Shown here: one piece after another, positions 12,671 to 24,545 of the stretch | Layout of the letters: every line of letters starts with the position of its first letter | How positions within the stretch are numbered: the first letter of the stretch is position 1 | NCBI GenBank assembly: GCA_022605955.1 | Contig: JAKCOZ010000022.1 | Location: 2,542,001 to 2,606,000 of the forward strand | Direction: 5' to 3' | Length of the DNA: 64,000 nt | Source: Rallus limicola | Lineage: Eukaryota; Chordata; Aves; Gruiformes; Rallidae | Made by a program: the position numbers and the translations under genes | Notes under the pieces: model-generated | Seen by the model: only the letters and a program-made list of their open reading frames with translations | What the model was told of the DNA's origin: nothing | The model's database searches: none

Positions 12671-12712
12671 AATACACTGCAAAACAGAGATAATACACTG
12701 CAAAACAGAGAT
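12671..12712. repeat. Perfect 21-bp tandem duplication
   Basis: Two identical adjacent copies of a 21-base unit (AATACACTGCAAAACAGAGA plus T) occupy 12671-12691 and 12692-12712. A decayed partial third copy (TAAACACTGAAAAA) follows. Perfect identity suggests a recent slippage event; copy number could vary between individuals. Confidence 0.95.
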
Positions 12713-12865
12713 TAAACACTGAAAAAGTTTGGGTGTGCTAAGCCATGAGCTCTTTATGAAAGAAAGGAAGCAGTAATCTTTGTCTTTTGTATGTCAGATA
12801 GAGTAGTAGTACACAGAACATTCAAGACACATATCAAGAAAAATATCTCCTGGAAAGGGATATGG

Positions 12866-13016
12866 AAGAAACAGATTGCTGGGAGGCAGAGTGGTGTCCA
12901 TCACTGGAGATCTCTGAAGACAGGTTAGACAGAAAGCTGTCAGGACTGGTGCAGTTATCCCATTTGGAGGAGGAGGACTGGATGACCTTTTGAGCCTAGA
13001 ATTTTATGATTTTATC
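12866..13016 (+). mobile_element. CR1 LINE 3' end (5'-truncated)
   Basis: The order of words is that of a CR1 3' terminus: a block reading GTCCATCACTGGAGAT, then AGACAGGTTAGACAG, then GGACTGGATGACCTTTTGAG, then CCTAGAATTTTATGATTTTAT as the decayed 8-bp-type tail. Only about 150 bases are left, which fits the severe 5' truncation usual for CR1 insertions. No reverse transcriptase coding sequence is present. Plus-strand orientation follows from the tail lying at the right end. Confidence 0.75.
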
Positions 13017-13818
13017 TTTTCTAGCAGCATCTCACCCTGTGCTGACCCTGGAGGGAGTGGCACAGACTGCAAACATCCTCCTAGAGGAAACTGTTCATCT
13101 TTTCTCCCTTTCACATTACAGTAAATCCTCTGCTGACCCTTGGAAGCCATTGCTATCTCATGACTGAATAGATAAGGAAGAGTCATCATCATCTAATGCA
13201 GTACTGAGATCTGATCTCTAGCACTTCAGCAGCCTGATAGCCACACAACATCCCCATCCCACCCTGTCTCCAGAAAGGACCCTGAAAGGGATTATGGTTA
13301 CAGACTTTGATTTAAAGAAACAGACAGCAACCACAGATGACACCTCCTGTATGATCTTTCCTTTCCATTCATACTCTTCTTCCAAAATAAAGCCATGGAT
13401 ATTTCCCCTAAATACTAAGCTGAGCTCTGTGCCTGTGAGTGCACTATGACAGACCAACTTTACCCAAAACGTTTTCCTGGACATTTCCCAGGACTCCACA
13501 TATAGCTGTTGGCAGCTACAATGCATCACCAAGACTGTGCAGCATGGGAGAAATGGAGCTCTACAGGTTTTGGTGAGAACATGGGGGAGCTGGGGAGCCC
13601 TTGGCTCCCACAGAATTTCAATGGGAGTTTGCAAACAACCTGCTTCACCAGCAAATGCTCAACATTCTTCTGATTGTTTTAATACTTGCTGGTTTTTGTC
13701 CTCACTGTTACTGAGAAGTGGCTATATTTATGTCCTATTACATATGAAAAATAGCAACATTTAAAGGTAGAAAATAAGTAAAATAAGAGGCATACAATAT
13801 ATATAAGCCCACTCTTAC
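13017..13818. other. Non-coding DNA, no gene seen
   Basis: The longest open frame is minus strand 13218-13634 (138 codons). It lacks any motif I recognise, and nothing beyond its length supports it as coding. Confidence 0.45.
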
Positions 13819-13957
13819 CTTTTACACTCTCATTAACAGGATGGAAATTGGGCAATAGGAAACATTCCTTATTGCCTATAACAGGGTCCAATTTATCCAA
13901 ATTTTTGTGGCTCAATTTTATTATTTCTTTTAAGAGATTAGGAAGAAAATCAAAATC
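13819..13957 (-). other. Weak candidate exon (139 nt), unrecognised
   Basis: On the minus strand an acceptor-like ACCACCAG at 13958 precedes 139 bases, followed by a good donor (AAAAG before GTAAGAGT at 13819). The phase-0 frame is open for 46 codons plus one base, beginning DFDFLPNLLKEIIK and ending FHPVNESVK, a fairly balanced composition for AT-rich DNA. The polypyrimidine tract is poor, and the open frame extends past both proposed splice sites, so boundaries are uncertain. I recognise no family; chance is the likeliest explanation. Confidence 0.12.
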
Positions 13958-15859
13958 CTGGTGGTTTATAAAGAAGTGCTTTACCACAGACAAGGAATTC
14001 CAATGCTATTTGAAATACACATGAGCAATTGGGAAGCTGCTGAACATACAGATAAGAAAATGCTTTTAATGTTCCTCATGATTCACAAAAGCCCATTTTC
14101 AATACAAAGCTGCCATTAACTAGGTATTTCAATATACTCACAGCATTGTTAGAAGGTGTGTCATGGAGTGGATGTTCTCTATTAAAATATGAAAATGATC
14201 CTCTCAGAAAACAGAAGTAGTGCAAGAAAAACACAAACCATGTTTACAACGTGATAGCAGAGCACTTTATGAGATTCATCTTTATGAGATTTTGAAATTC
14301 AAATGGATAAACTGTTGAGCTGTCTGAACATTTGATGTTACAGGCAGATGCTGTTCAGGAATAGATCTTCATCTTATGTAGCTGATGTAACTACCGACTC
14401 TAATGTCCTTATTTACTAGCCAAATTATTTATGTTCATGTTAGCTGAAGATCTCAGAGCCTGTTATATAAAGTGACTAGTACTGTTCACATGAAAACTAA
14501 GTGAATCTCCTATTAATTTCCCCAGGAAATCAGAAAAAACTGGCAAACCTCTGTCCAAAGCATCATCTTTCTGTGAATCCACTGTCCTGGTTTTATTTTT
14601 CTTATAATTTGTTAAGCTTATTTTGCATAGATTTATTTATTTAGCCACTTGGTGGGAGAACTACACATTCAAAATGGAAGTGAAATTCTATCAAAAATAT
14701 TTTGCATCTTTAACTACATACAAGGGCTTTACATGAAGCTAAAGCTAATCTGAATTGTTCCCTGGTGCGTACCCAGTAACAAAGATCTAGTCCAAGGCTC
14801 AGTGAAATCATGGGAAATCCTTCTAATGTCTTTTGCAAGGCTCAGATCTGGCTGTGGAGGAACTACACTATCCTCTGTGTCTTATCACATTTTGATCACA
14901 AGAGAAAGAGAAAATGTGAGCTGATCAGAACACGTTGATATAAATATGTACATTTGTATCCATATGTCCTTTTTAAAAACCATATGTTCTTCATTTTTAT
15001 CTGTAAGAGGAACTTAACTGGGTTTGCTCTTCATTTTGAAAAAATCTAAGCTGGAAGACTGCAGAGAATTAAATGTTCTTCAAGGGCATTTGCAATTGTG
15101 CAAGAAATAGAAATCACGTTGCAAAGATGGTTTCAAGACCAAGTTTTTGAGACCATTATAGGTACCCTGAGCCAGAATGGCCTCCCTAATGGTGTCAGAA
15201 ACATCTATGAAAACATTTCACTGGGTCTTAGGGGTGGGGGCAGGGGGAAATAGCATTTACATCTCTAATAGAAAGTGCCAGGACACTTTGTGCCTTTAAG
15301 TAACGTAATTATTTAAGAACAGATGAAAACTGCAGTGTGATCAGCAATCACCTCTTTACTAGTGATAAATCTAGTGAGGATTAAGACCATCTTCCAGAGT
15401 GAACTACCATCATCTGGGGTGAACTGAACTCAGGGAACTACCAAGTATAACAAGGCTCTGTCACAGAATATATTGACTGTGATTAAAGATATGTTCCACA
15501 AAAGGGACAGAAAAACATCAGAGCCAACTAGATAAAGAACTAGTCCCAAGCTTGATAAATGACAGCACCATGGGAAAAACAGATCTGGGGTGATTCATTT
15601 TACTCCTTTGTGTTTCAGTTTTCTGATCCGTAAAATTGAAGACAGTGATACTCATCTCTGCATGGCAGCTCCATAGCTCCTGGATGAGAGCTGCCTTGGG
15701 ACTGGCCAGCTCAGCAAGCAAGAGGAGCAAACATGAAGGTGTGAATCTGCCTACTGTCTCTGCAAGGGTAAACAAGACGGTCATATTCCTGCCACTGAAA
15801 TACCTTAGTGTTTTTAGAGTGAGAGTACTAGATAGGATGGCAAGCAACACAGTGATTCC
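13958..15859. other. Non-coding DNA, no gene seen
   Basis: Ordinary AT-rich sequence. A 15-base unit beginning CTTTATGAGATTCAT at 14265 is followed directly by an 11-base partial copy (14280-14290). An open frame on the minus strand at 15518-15877 (119 codons) is unrecognised. Confidence 0.45.
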
Positions 15860-15882
15860 TCCCCCCCACAAACACACACACT
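15859..15882. repeat. C-run and short CA-rich simple repeat
   Basis: A run of C is followed by CACAAACACACACAC. It is a short, imperfect low-complexity tract. Confidence 0.7.
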
Positions 15883-17869
15883 ATATAACCATTTAGCTAC
15901 TTCTTCAGTTATAATACTGAGTTTTATTGAGTTTTGCAGCTCTTTTGGGTTTTATTTGTTCACTCTGTTGCTCCAAAATGAAAATATGACCAGTAGCTTT
16001 CAGGTTATTTCCTGGGGACTGCAACAGTGCCACAATGGACTGTAGAAAATCATGATCTGATTTTAAAACAGCCAGCTCTCATACCTATTACAGGCAAAGT
16101 GGCACAGGGAGCTTAGCAACTTAATACCAAGTACATTTTATTTTGCCTCTTGAGCAACTTCTGTCACCCACATTGAACTCCATGCAACCATGGCTTCAAT
16201 TATCCAACCTATCTAATTTATAGCACACTGTTGCAATACAGAGATACCCTATGGGAGCTACAGACTAACGATCATTAAAAATCTCTCACTTATGTTTTAA
16301 GCAGATATGATAACTCTTTGCCCTCCCCCAGTCTTCCTAATTCTCTAAGGCTGTGTTTGAAAAATATTTAAGTAAAACTGGTCACTTGGTAAATGGAGTG
16401 CTCTCAAATTTATGAGGCTGAACCTCAGCTAAAACCATCCAAGTAGTTTGTTACCAGCTTTGAAAATCATTCCCACAAACAAAATACGTTGCTTGTGGCA
16501 GTGACACGTTTGGAAACACAATCAGAACTGACTTAGAAAAAGGGTTATGAAAGTCTTTACTAATGCTGCTGTGCCACAACTGATTTTGGCCCTCATTCCC
16601 ATAGCATATTTCCAGCAAAATCAAACATAAGCTTCTACAAGCATAAGTTAGAAATCATCCTGCCTCACTGATCTTGGATCTCTCTCTTAAGTAGGACAGG
16701 ACTCTACTGAGACCTTGTGCCTGGAAATAACAGTGGGTAAGACTTCCAAGGAACCTTCAGAGATTTACTTGTATAGTTAGCGTCTCTTAAGAGATATGAA
16801 GTTAATTGCCATGATTGCTTGATTTATGAATTTTAGACTTAATTTTAATCCAGCTCTTTAATAAGCATTTAAGGAATTTTATTTTATGATTTTCAGGTGT
16901 TGAGCCTTAGGGATATCTATTTTTAACTTCTGACACTTTGGCTATGCTACAATCTGTAGTTAATAGTACAACTTAAACAGCTGAATGTAATAGTTAACAG
17001 GTCACAGTAAATCCCAGCAGCACTTAAACAACAAACAAATGATACAACAAGCAAAGACCAGGCTAGTCAGGTAAAAGGATGGCTTGAAATTAATTCACTG
17101 GAAAGAAAAAGTGCTTTGGTGTAGTGAAATTGCAGTACTTTGTAAGATGAAGAAGACAAAGTGCAGTCTATCATAAAAGAATGAACTGATTTACTGTATT
17201 ACTGCTGGTGAAGAGGAGTACAACTTCATGAGGGACCAAATTCTTTCCTGTACCATCAAAGCTGTAAATTTTTTTTAAATGACCATTTACTGGAATTTTC
17301 ACAATTTTTAATGAGTTGAAATTGGAAGAACTACAAAGCCAAAGACCAAAAGAGACTAAAAGGGAGAAATATTTTGCAATTTGGAAATATTTGATGTATT
17401 GAAGCTCTAACATATTTTATTATCCCTTCATTCTGCAAATACCTTATTTCATTAACACACTGAAGTAATCAATATTTCCAACTGACTAATATAAAGCTTC
17501 CATGTATATGAACATGCAAGCAAAATACAAGGACAGAATATAATTTACATGTGTACTGGGTCTGTCTCCAGTGGTGTCTCCTTTTCTGACACATCCTACA
17601 CTTGCATGAGCTAGGCATGAACTGCCCTGAACCAGCTGGATTTCAGATCCAGACTGGATCTTTACAGCTGAATTTGCATACAAAACACTTAAGCCTCCAC
17701 TGCCTCTTAGACAGCACTAGTAGCTCACCAGCCCCAAAGAATATTGATCCTGTCATATAATAATTAAACTCCCTGTGAAACCAGCTGTTCTGGAGGTTTT
17801 AAACTGAACCATGCATTCAAAATAAATTATGGAAAAGGGCAATGAGATGAGTAACAGGAACATGGACAG
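15883..17869. other. Non-coding DNA, no gene seen
   Basis: AT-rich sequence without recognised repeats, RNA genes or convincing exons; open frames stay short. Confidence 0.5.
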
Positions 17870-18150
17870 ACAATTATTTGGGAAAATGCTAGCAAAGACT
17901 GCAATGGACCACCAAAGAGATCCTAGGTGAGATGGGATCAGGACAGACAAGGGAAGAAGAGGAACAGTGAGGTCAGACAAGGGAGGGGGATGGAGGAAGG
18001 TGCCAGAGGTCGAGGGAATTTGCTAGTGTCGAGTGAGAATAAGAGCCTGCATTCATCTGAGGCAAAACCCCCATAGAGGGGAAGCACTGGGTGGCATTTT
18101 TGAGGTGATAGAAAGGTCTGTGAAACAGGTGACAAGATAGGAAGCTATAG
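17870..18150. repeat. Purine-rich low-complexity stretch
   Basis: The plus strand is strongly enriched in A and G, with related segments around CAGACAAGGGA near 17943 and 17976. The minus strand gives Pro/Ser/Leu-rich translations, explaining the overlapping short open frames there. No gene is inferred. Confidence 0.55.
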
Positions 18151-21100
18151 AGGACTAAGAATATACATGTTGAAGATATGATCAGAGCACCAAGGAAGGT
18201 AACTTGAGCAGGAGAAGATGAAAAGCATGGAGCTCACAACTGGCTTTCACTTAATTCTGTGCCTAAAGTTAAGTACACGCTGAAGGGCTTTGATGAACTG
18301 AGCCTTCTCGAAGGATAATCTTCTAAGTAGCCAGTAAGGAACACTGAAGTCCATTTTATTGTATTTATTGTTCAGTCCCAGAAAGATAAAGTTTCTGTCC
18401 AGGACTGATTTTATTCTCTTGAACATTTCAGTGAAGTTTCAACAGCTGTCCTGTCCAAGCCACAGAAAACTGTGAGGCCAACACAGTGCCAGGGCATTAA
18501 TGTGGAAATGGTTTTAGCAGACACAGAAATAAGTCCTGACTATCAAAGAAATGGCTACTTTTGATCATGTCTACTCTCACCTTAGATAAGCCTTAGAGGC
18601 CAAGAATCATGTAGGAAGATGAGATGCTCTTTCACTGCAGCTAAATCTTTTAAACCTTTTCTCCTTTTCTTTAATATTTTTCAGACATTATCCTTTGTGT
18701 TTCGATAGCCTCAGATGTTGCTTTGAGCATATCACATCCTGTTCATGCCAGAGCAAGAATGAAAAGGAAAATCACACATGAAAGTGATGCTGTATAAAAG
18801 GCTAAAAGCAATTCCTAGGAAATTAAATGGTATCTAATTGTGATTAATTTGAAACCTCAGAGATTTGGATTCAAACTGTTGCACTGCCGCAGCCTTCCAG
18901 TGGGCATATCGCTTATGTGGAAGGAGGAACTTAGCCAAGACAAATACGTACCTCTCAAGCACAGGATGAGAATATATTACAGGTGGCATGGGTCAGACTC
19001 AAACAGGGAGCCTGTACAGACACCCTGCATGGGGTGTACAATGCACTGGCCATTAGCACAGTGAAATATTGCATTTAGACACTGATTCTTCACTGTAAAT
19101 TATACACTTTAATAGCTGCCAGCAACAGGCAAGAACACTATTTCCATTTGCCTTTGCAGCTACAATGTGAGCAAGAAGCACATCTCCCCTGTGGTTTGCC
19201 TGCAAGTCAGCTACCACAGGCTTTACCAATATGAGTGATCCAGGGCCAAACCTCTGAACATGGCAGCTGTCTTCAATATGCTTTATGAGCTGGCAACACT
19301 GTATGGAGCACACCTGTCCTGTACACTATATGCATTATTTTTGTATTATTTTCAAACAGTTCTGTTAATTTTTCCCTCAGAGATATCACTCCAATAACTG
19401 ACTCTCTGCCTGACCTCCAGTCTTAAGCAATTCAATTATTTATTCTAATCCTTTTGCATCCCCACTGAGGGCACTTATAAATTAACCCAGCATTGTATTT
19501 AGGGTGCTTGGATTGATTTATAAAGATGGCTACAAAATAAACGTCCTTGCAGACAGATGTGTTTTTTACATATTTTCATATATCAAAGAAATTAATTGTG
19601 ATGCTTTAGAAAACACAGCAGTGAAACTCCAATCAAAAGAGATAACGGAGAATAAAATAAGAGCCCCATTTACCAGACAGCTCAGATGTGCAGAGGATTT
19701 ACTTTTGTAGATTATAAATACAGATGAAATCTTGAGTTCTATGCTTTTTATTCTTCAAGACCTTATGATGTTAGCACACACAGGGTACGTATACTACAAA
19801 CAATATATACATTATTTAAAAAAGTACTTTTAAAAAGCCTTTCAAGATCCGAGACTCAATCAGAAACAGTGATCTTATCTGTGCCTTTAATGGAAGGTCT
19901 CATTCAAGTTGGGCAGGTTGATTCTAAGAGCCACTGTTTTCTGCAAAGACGAAAAAATAGAGAAATGCCAAAAGGAGTACAATTTTAGAAACATGACTAC
20001 CATAACATTGCTGAGTTTCTCATGAATGACAGCACTATGGGACTGACATTTCATGTGCTTCTGCAATGTATGCTACGTTTCTATTTAGAGCCCTTATAGA
20101 AGTTAGTGATGGAGGAAATGATCCAGAAACTATTCCCACTCCCTCATCATTCTCTTCAGGTTTAATAAACTAGAGCACAGAATCAAGTGTTAGAAATGAG
20201 GCAAAGTGAATAGGTTTGCATGGGCAGAATGTCAAAATGTTTTTAATGATTCACTGGCTAATGTCGCATTTAGACAAGGGTTCAGGCTACACCACTCAGA
20301 TCCACACTCAAATTTCCCCAAAGTTTGAGAATTAGTTTCTGACAATTCCAACTCACAATGTGCACTTGCTTCCCTGTAATAGACTGCAATATATTAACGG
20401 GTATATAGCACAGTCAGGAAAAGCCCCTTCCCTCTTGCTGCATATCGCCTTAGCCTCCCAGCGTCCTTAATACACATATATCCACTGGCAATTTCTTTAT
20501 ATACTGAGAATGGAATCAGCCCCAAATGTGGATTTTGCATCATCTGAATGCATTACCTTATCTTGGGGCCATCAATCAGTCTGAAAACTGGTGAAACACT
20601 AGGAGAAGAAGAGAGCTGGATGCCTAAATATACATGGAAGACTCAGACTTCTGCTGTTTTTCTCTGATGCCTTCAACACTAGCAGGTAGAAGAGAAGTGT
20701 GAGGAATCTGGAGGTAGGACAGACCTACCTGGGCTATCCATGGGCAGCCCTACTCTGGATTTTAAAAAAACTGAAGCACATGGATAGCAGTGTGGTTCAT
20801 ACCCAGCATATTGAAATACATCTGCTCTTGTGCAGTGAATCCATAGTAACTGTTTTCCTCTCTCAGCAGGAGATGGGAGGGTTGAGCATTTTTGGAAGTC
20901 AAGCAGCTGCTCTAAGGGATCTGATCTATATTGGGAGTGAGGGGTGAGAGAGGGAGAGAAGCCAGCAGAGATAAAAGGTGCTATTTATCAGGCTTGCCTT
21001 TGTAGTAACCCTCTGCAACATACCTTCATCCCCTAGTTTGCAAAGGCATGTCTTTCTGATAGCAATGTTGTCTCAAAGGAAAGTGCCTACACTCAGGACA

Positions 21101-24100
21101 ACACCTTCCTAAAAAGAGATGCTCACCCTGTTGGAAGGGAGATCTCGCTTTGTACTTTGGGACAAAAAGAGGTGCCATATGTACGAGGGCTTGGCTGGGA
21201 ATCCCTTTTTAATTTGGCATTTTATGAGACATCAATGGTATTCAAGCTATAGGTCCCTGGGCAGTTGGTTTCTGATGCTGTTCCAGCCTGGCTCGTTTTC
21301 CGGATTTTGCCTTCCAAGACTGCTACAGAAAACTTGACATAGGAGGTTTCTATTAAAAGCAGCTCCAGTTCAGTTTAAAGATCTATTACCATTTATTTTA
21401 CTAAGAACTCATATTCTGAGCAATCAGAAAGTCTGCTGTGGCTTAAGAAGATACTTTTTAAAACAAAGACCCTATGACAGATAAGATTAAACCAAATATG
21501 TAGTGTTTCAGTAATATAACATATCTTACATTCTTCTCCAATACCAGCTGAAACAGTGGAAGAGGTTAAATAAAACCAGATAAAGTTTAAGCTAGCAATG
21601 AAATCTTTCATCAGAAAACCACACCAAATCGACATTCATTAGGTATTTTTATATTGGAGGAACACAAATTAAATTATTGATGTTAATCAACACTTGGTGG
21701 ATACAAGCTATGCTTCCTACTACATCAGTAATACCTAGCAATATGATAGATAATAATTAAGCTTCTCATTAAAGATTGCTGCCTGGATAAATATGCCTTC
21801 AACTGGTTATAAATACAAAAGTTCAGGCACATTTATTTCTAAGTGTTGAAATCTATCCAGAAACAGAGTGAGGTTTAAAGAAAAACAGAAAGAAGCATCC
21901 AGAGGCCCATGGAATTATACTCAGCTTCCAGGGAAGCACTTCCTAACATGCACTCGAGTGTATGTATGTCTGTGCATCATCTCTCTACAAATTCTAATTC
22001 TAAATTCCCAGATTTCACATTTTACCTTGTCTTGAGAAGGCAGAGACCTCATGAGTGCCCTAAGCACACTAAGACACCACCATATGGATCATCATATTCT
22101 AAAGTATAATTTTTGATATGTGTGTAGTAGGTCACTTTTTTAGCAGCACAGCTCTGCCACAGCCCAAATAAGTCATTAGCCACTCCCAATACCAAGGCAG
22201 TGCACATTAGACCAAATGGTGGTTTTAAATGTGTTTAATGCATCTGAGTCCATGCTTTTAACTTGTAAAGGAATACAGTGGGGGCGTGTTGGAGAAAACA
22301 TCTTTCTCACACTCCTCAGCACGAATATACTTGAATGAAGTCCCATTTTGACAGAGATAGCTAGAAACTCCCTAACACAAAGAATGTCTTAAAGTATAAC
22401 CACTGCTTGATACCTACCCATTGACATAGAAATATCATTCATTCCTTTATCCTAAATCCACAGATTGAAGGAGAATTTTGATAATGACCAGGACCTGGCA
22501 CTTCCATTTAATTGCAAGTTGGGTACCTTGAAAAAAAAACCAAAAAAACCTTGCTGACTTGTAAGCTTGCAAAATTTATGTTCAAAATAGCTCTAAAAGC
22601 TTGTAAGCTCAGGGCAGATATAATTAATGCAGAAAGTTTAGCTGGAGCATCAGCATGGCTACATAGATAAATTGATTGTTTGGGACAAGTGAGCAGGACT
22701 GAACGTTGGGTCTGTTACTGGCTTTGCATGGAAGGGCAGCTCCCTCAGCACGCACAGGCTGCTATGCCAGAACATAGAGCTTGCTCAGGCTCTACTGACT
22801 AGGGTTCCTGTTGATGTTAATTCATAATATATTAATTTGGCCTAAGACAAATGGTACTGAATATTTATCCTACTCTAACCCCAGAAATATTTAAAACTAG
22901 CTATATGGAACTCATTTCTAGAGGAAAATATGGAAAATCAAAGTAGAAATTGTTCTAAGAGTGATTAAAAAGATTTCTTCCAGGTGTTTACGGTCATAAC
23001 CAACACAGACTACCATGAAGAAATCATCTCTTAGCTATATGATGAGTGAGCATTATGTGAGGAAAACTGGAGAACTTTTTCTTGGATGGAAAGCTGTATT
23101 AGTTTTCATTCACTTACATTGTGTTTTCTTTTTCATTTAAATGTTTCTGTCACCATCATAGATAAATTAGAGAAACAAGCATGCAGCATTGTTCACTTAC
23201 TTCCTTAACTTCCTACATCCTGTCTCCTTAATACAGCCTCCTTCCTCATTTCATAGCTTTTTGATTGTTCTTTTACTTCTGTTGCTTATTTAGAAAACAT
23301 AATTAAGTGGTCCACAACAATATAACAGCTTTTTCTTAAGGTATGTAACAACTTGAACATCTTTTTTTGTACAAGCATTATAAGTCTTTCTTCCAGTATG
23401 CATTGCTTTGCATTTGCCCACCATGCATATAATCTAGAATCAAAAAGGATGTATTTCCTCTCTATAGCCTGCAATAACCTGCATCCTCCACACTTGAGTT
23501 CTGCCTCAGTTTGCCTGTTTTAGAGAGACTGAGCTATGTCTAATTCAATGAGGGGGCAGCAGGATATGCATAATGTTCCTGTTCTCTACAAAGTATTCTT
23601 TTTGTAATTTGACCCATTAACAGTATTTCTGTAACTTTTATAGCCTCTGTGTTTTGTCTACAGAGCTTGTCATGCTCTATAACTAAGTTTTTCATTAGAA
23701 CCAAATTCCTAAACTAATGAAAGCCAGGAATTGTCAAAACATTTCATGCCACTGCGTTTAAAATATAACACCAAAATGTAATTTCCTTTACACTTTTCTT
23801 CCCCCAAATGTAATTTTATGTTGGGATAAAGTTTTACCCGTAACACAATCAAAACTTAAAGCCATATTTTTTAAAGTTCAGGATCTTGAATAATTTAATT
23901 AAACCATATCATAAATATTATTGAGTTTACAACAGCACTCAAGATTTCAATTCTCAGACTTTTAGAAAAAAAATTAAATAAATCAGAGCCTGGAAATCCT
24001 TTTTCCATTGCTCACTGCCCCTCTGCTTCAAGTTTCCTCAACATCTCCACATTTTCAATATGCTCTTGCACGTTCAGAACAGGTTGTAGTTAGAATTTCA

Positions 24101-24316
24101 CCCAGATCTGGATTTTACTTGATGGCAGATGTTTTCAGGCTTTCATGTTACATTAGTGTGCTCAGGTGTAAATCCGTCTTTCAGTACAAGGTTTTCAGAA
24201 TCTTTTTCCCCTCTGGAGGCCTTCTGCTTGGCATGCAATTCACAGTAAACTGTCAGATTTATATTTTAACAACCTACATTAGGATTTATGGGTTTTGATA
24301 AACTGTGAAATGATGA
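18151..24316. other. Long non-coding stretch, no gene seen
   Basis: More than 6 kb with no open frame over about 100 codons, no recognised interspersed repeat and no RNA gene. It is consistently AT-rich. Confidence 0.55.
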
Positions 24317-24545
24317 AGCACAGAATACAAAATCATGGGACAGAAGGCACCTCCAAAAAATACTTAGGCCTTTCCCAAATCCAAATCAACTCTATCTAGC
24401 CATTTCCAATAGAAATCTGTCTAGTCTCTCCTCTAGCAAAAGATCTGTAATCTCCTCCACAGTAATATACTCTGCAGTTTCAGTATCATCACTGTAAGAA
24501 AGACAGTCTTACTATCCAATCTGAACTTCTAACCTGATATCTTTA
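24317..24545 (-). mobile_element. Degenerate CR1 LINE 3' end, antisense
   Basis: Read on the minus strand this runs from a region equivalent to 'ttagattggatattaggaaga' (here TTCAGATTGGATAGTAAGAC) through about 150 diverged bases to AGGTGCCTTCTGTCCCATGA and a tail-like TTTTGTATTCTGTG at the left end. The order matches the conserved CR1 3' half with many substitutions, so it is an old copy. No intact coding remains. Confidence 0.6.

Noticed and set aside
13218..13634. 138-codon open frame on the minus strand
   Set aside because: No family resemblance and no supporting signals beyond length.
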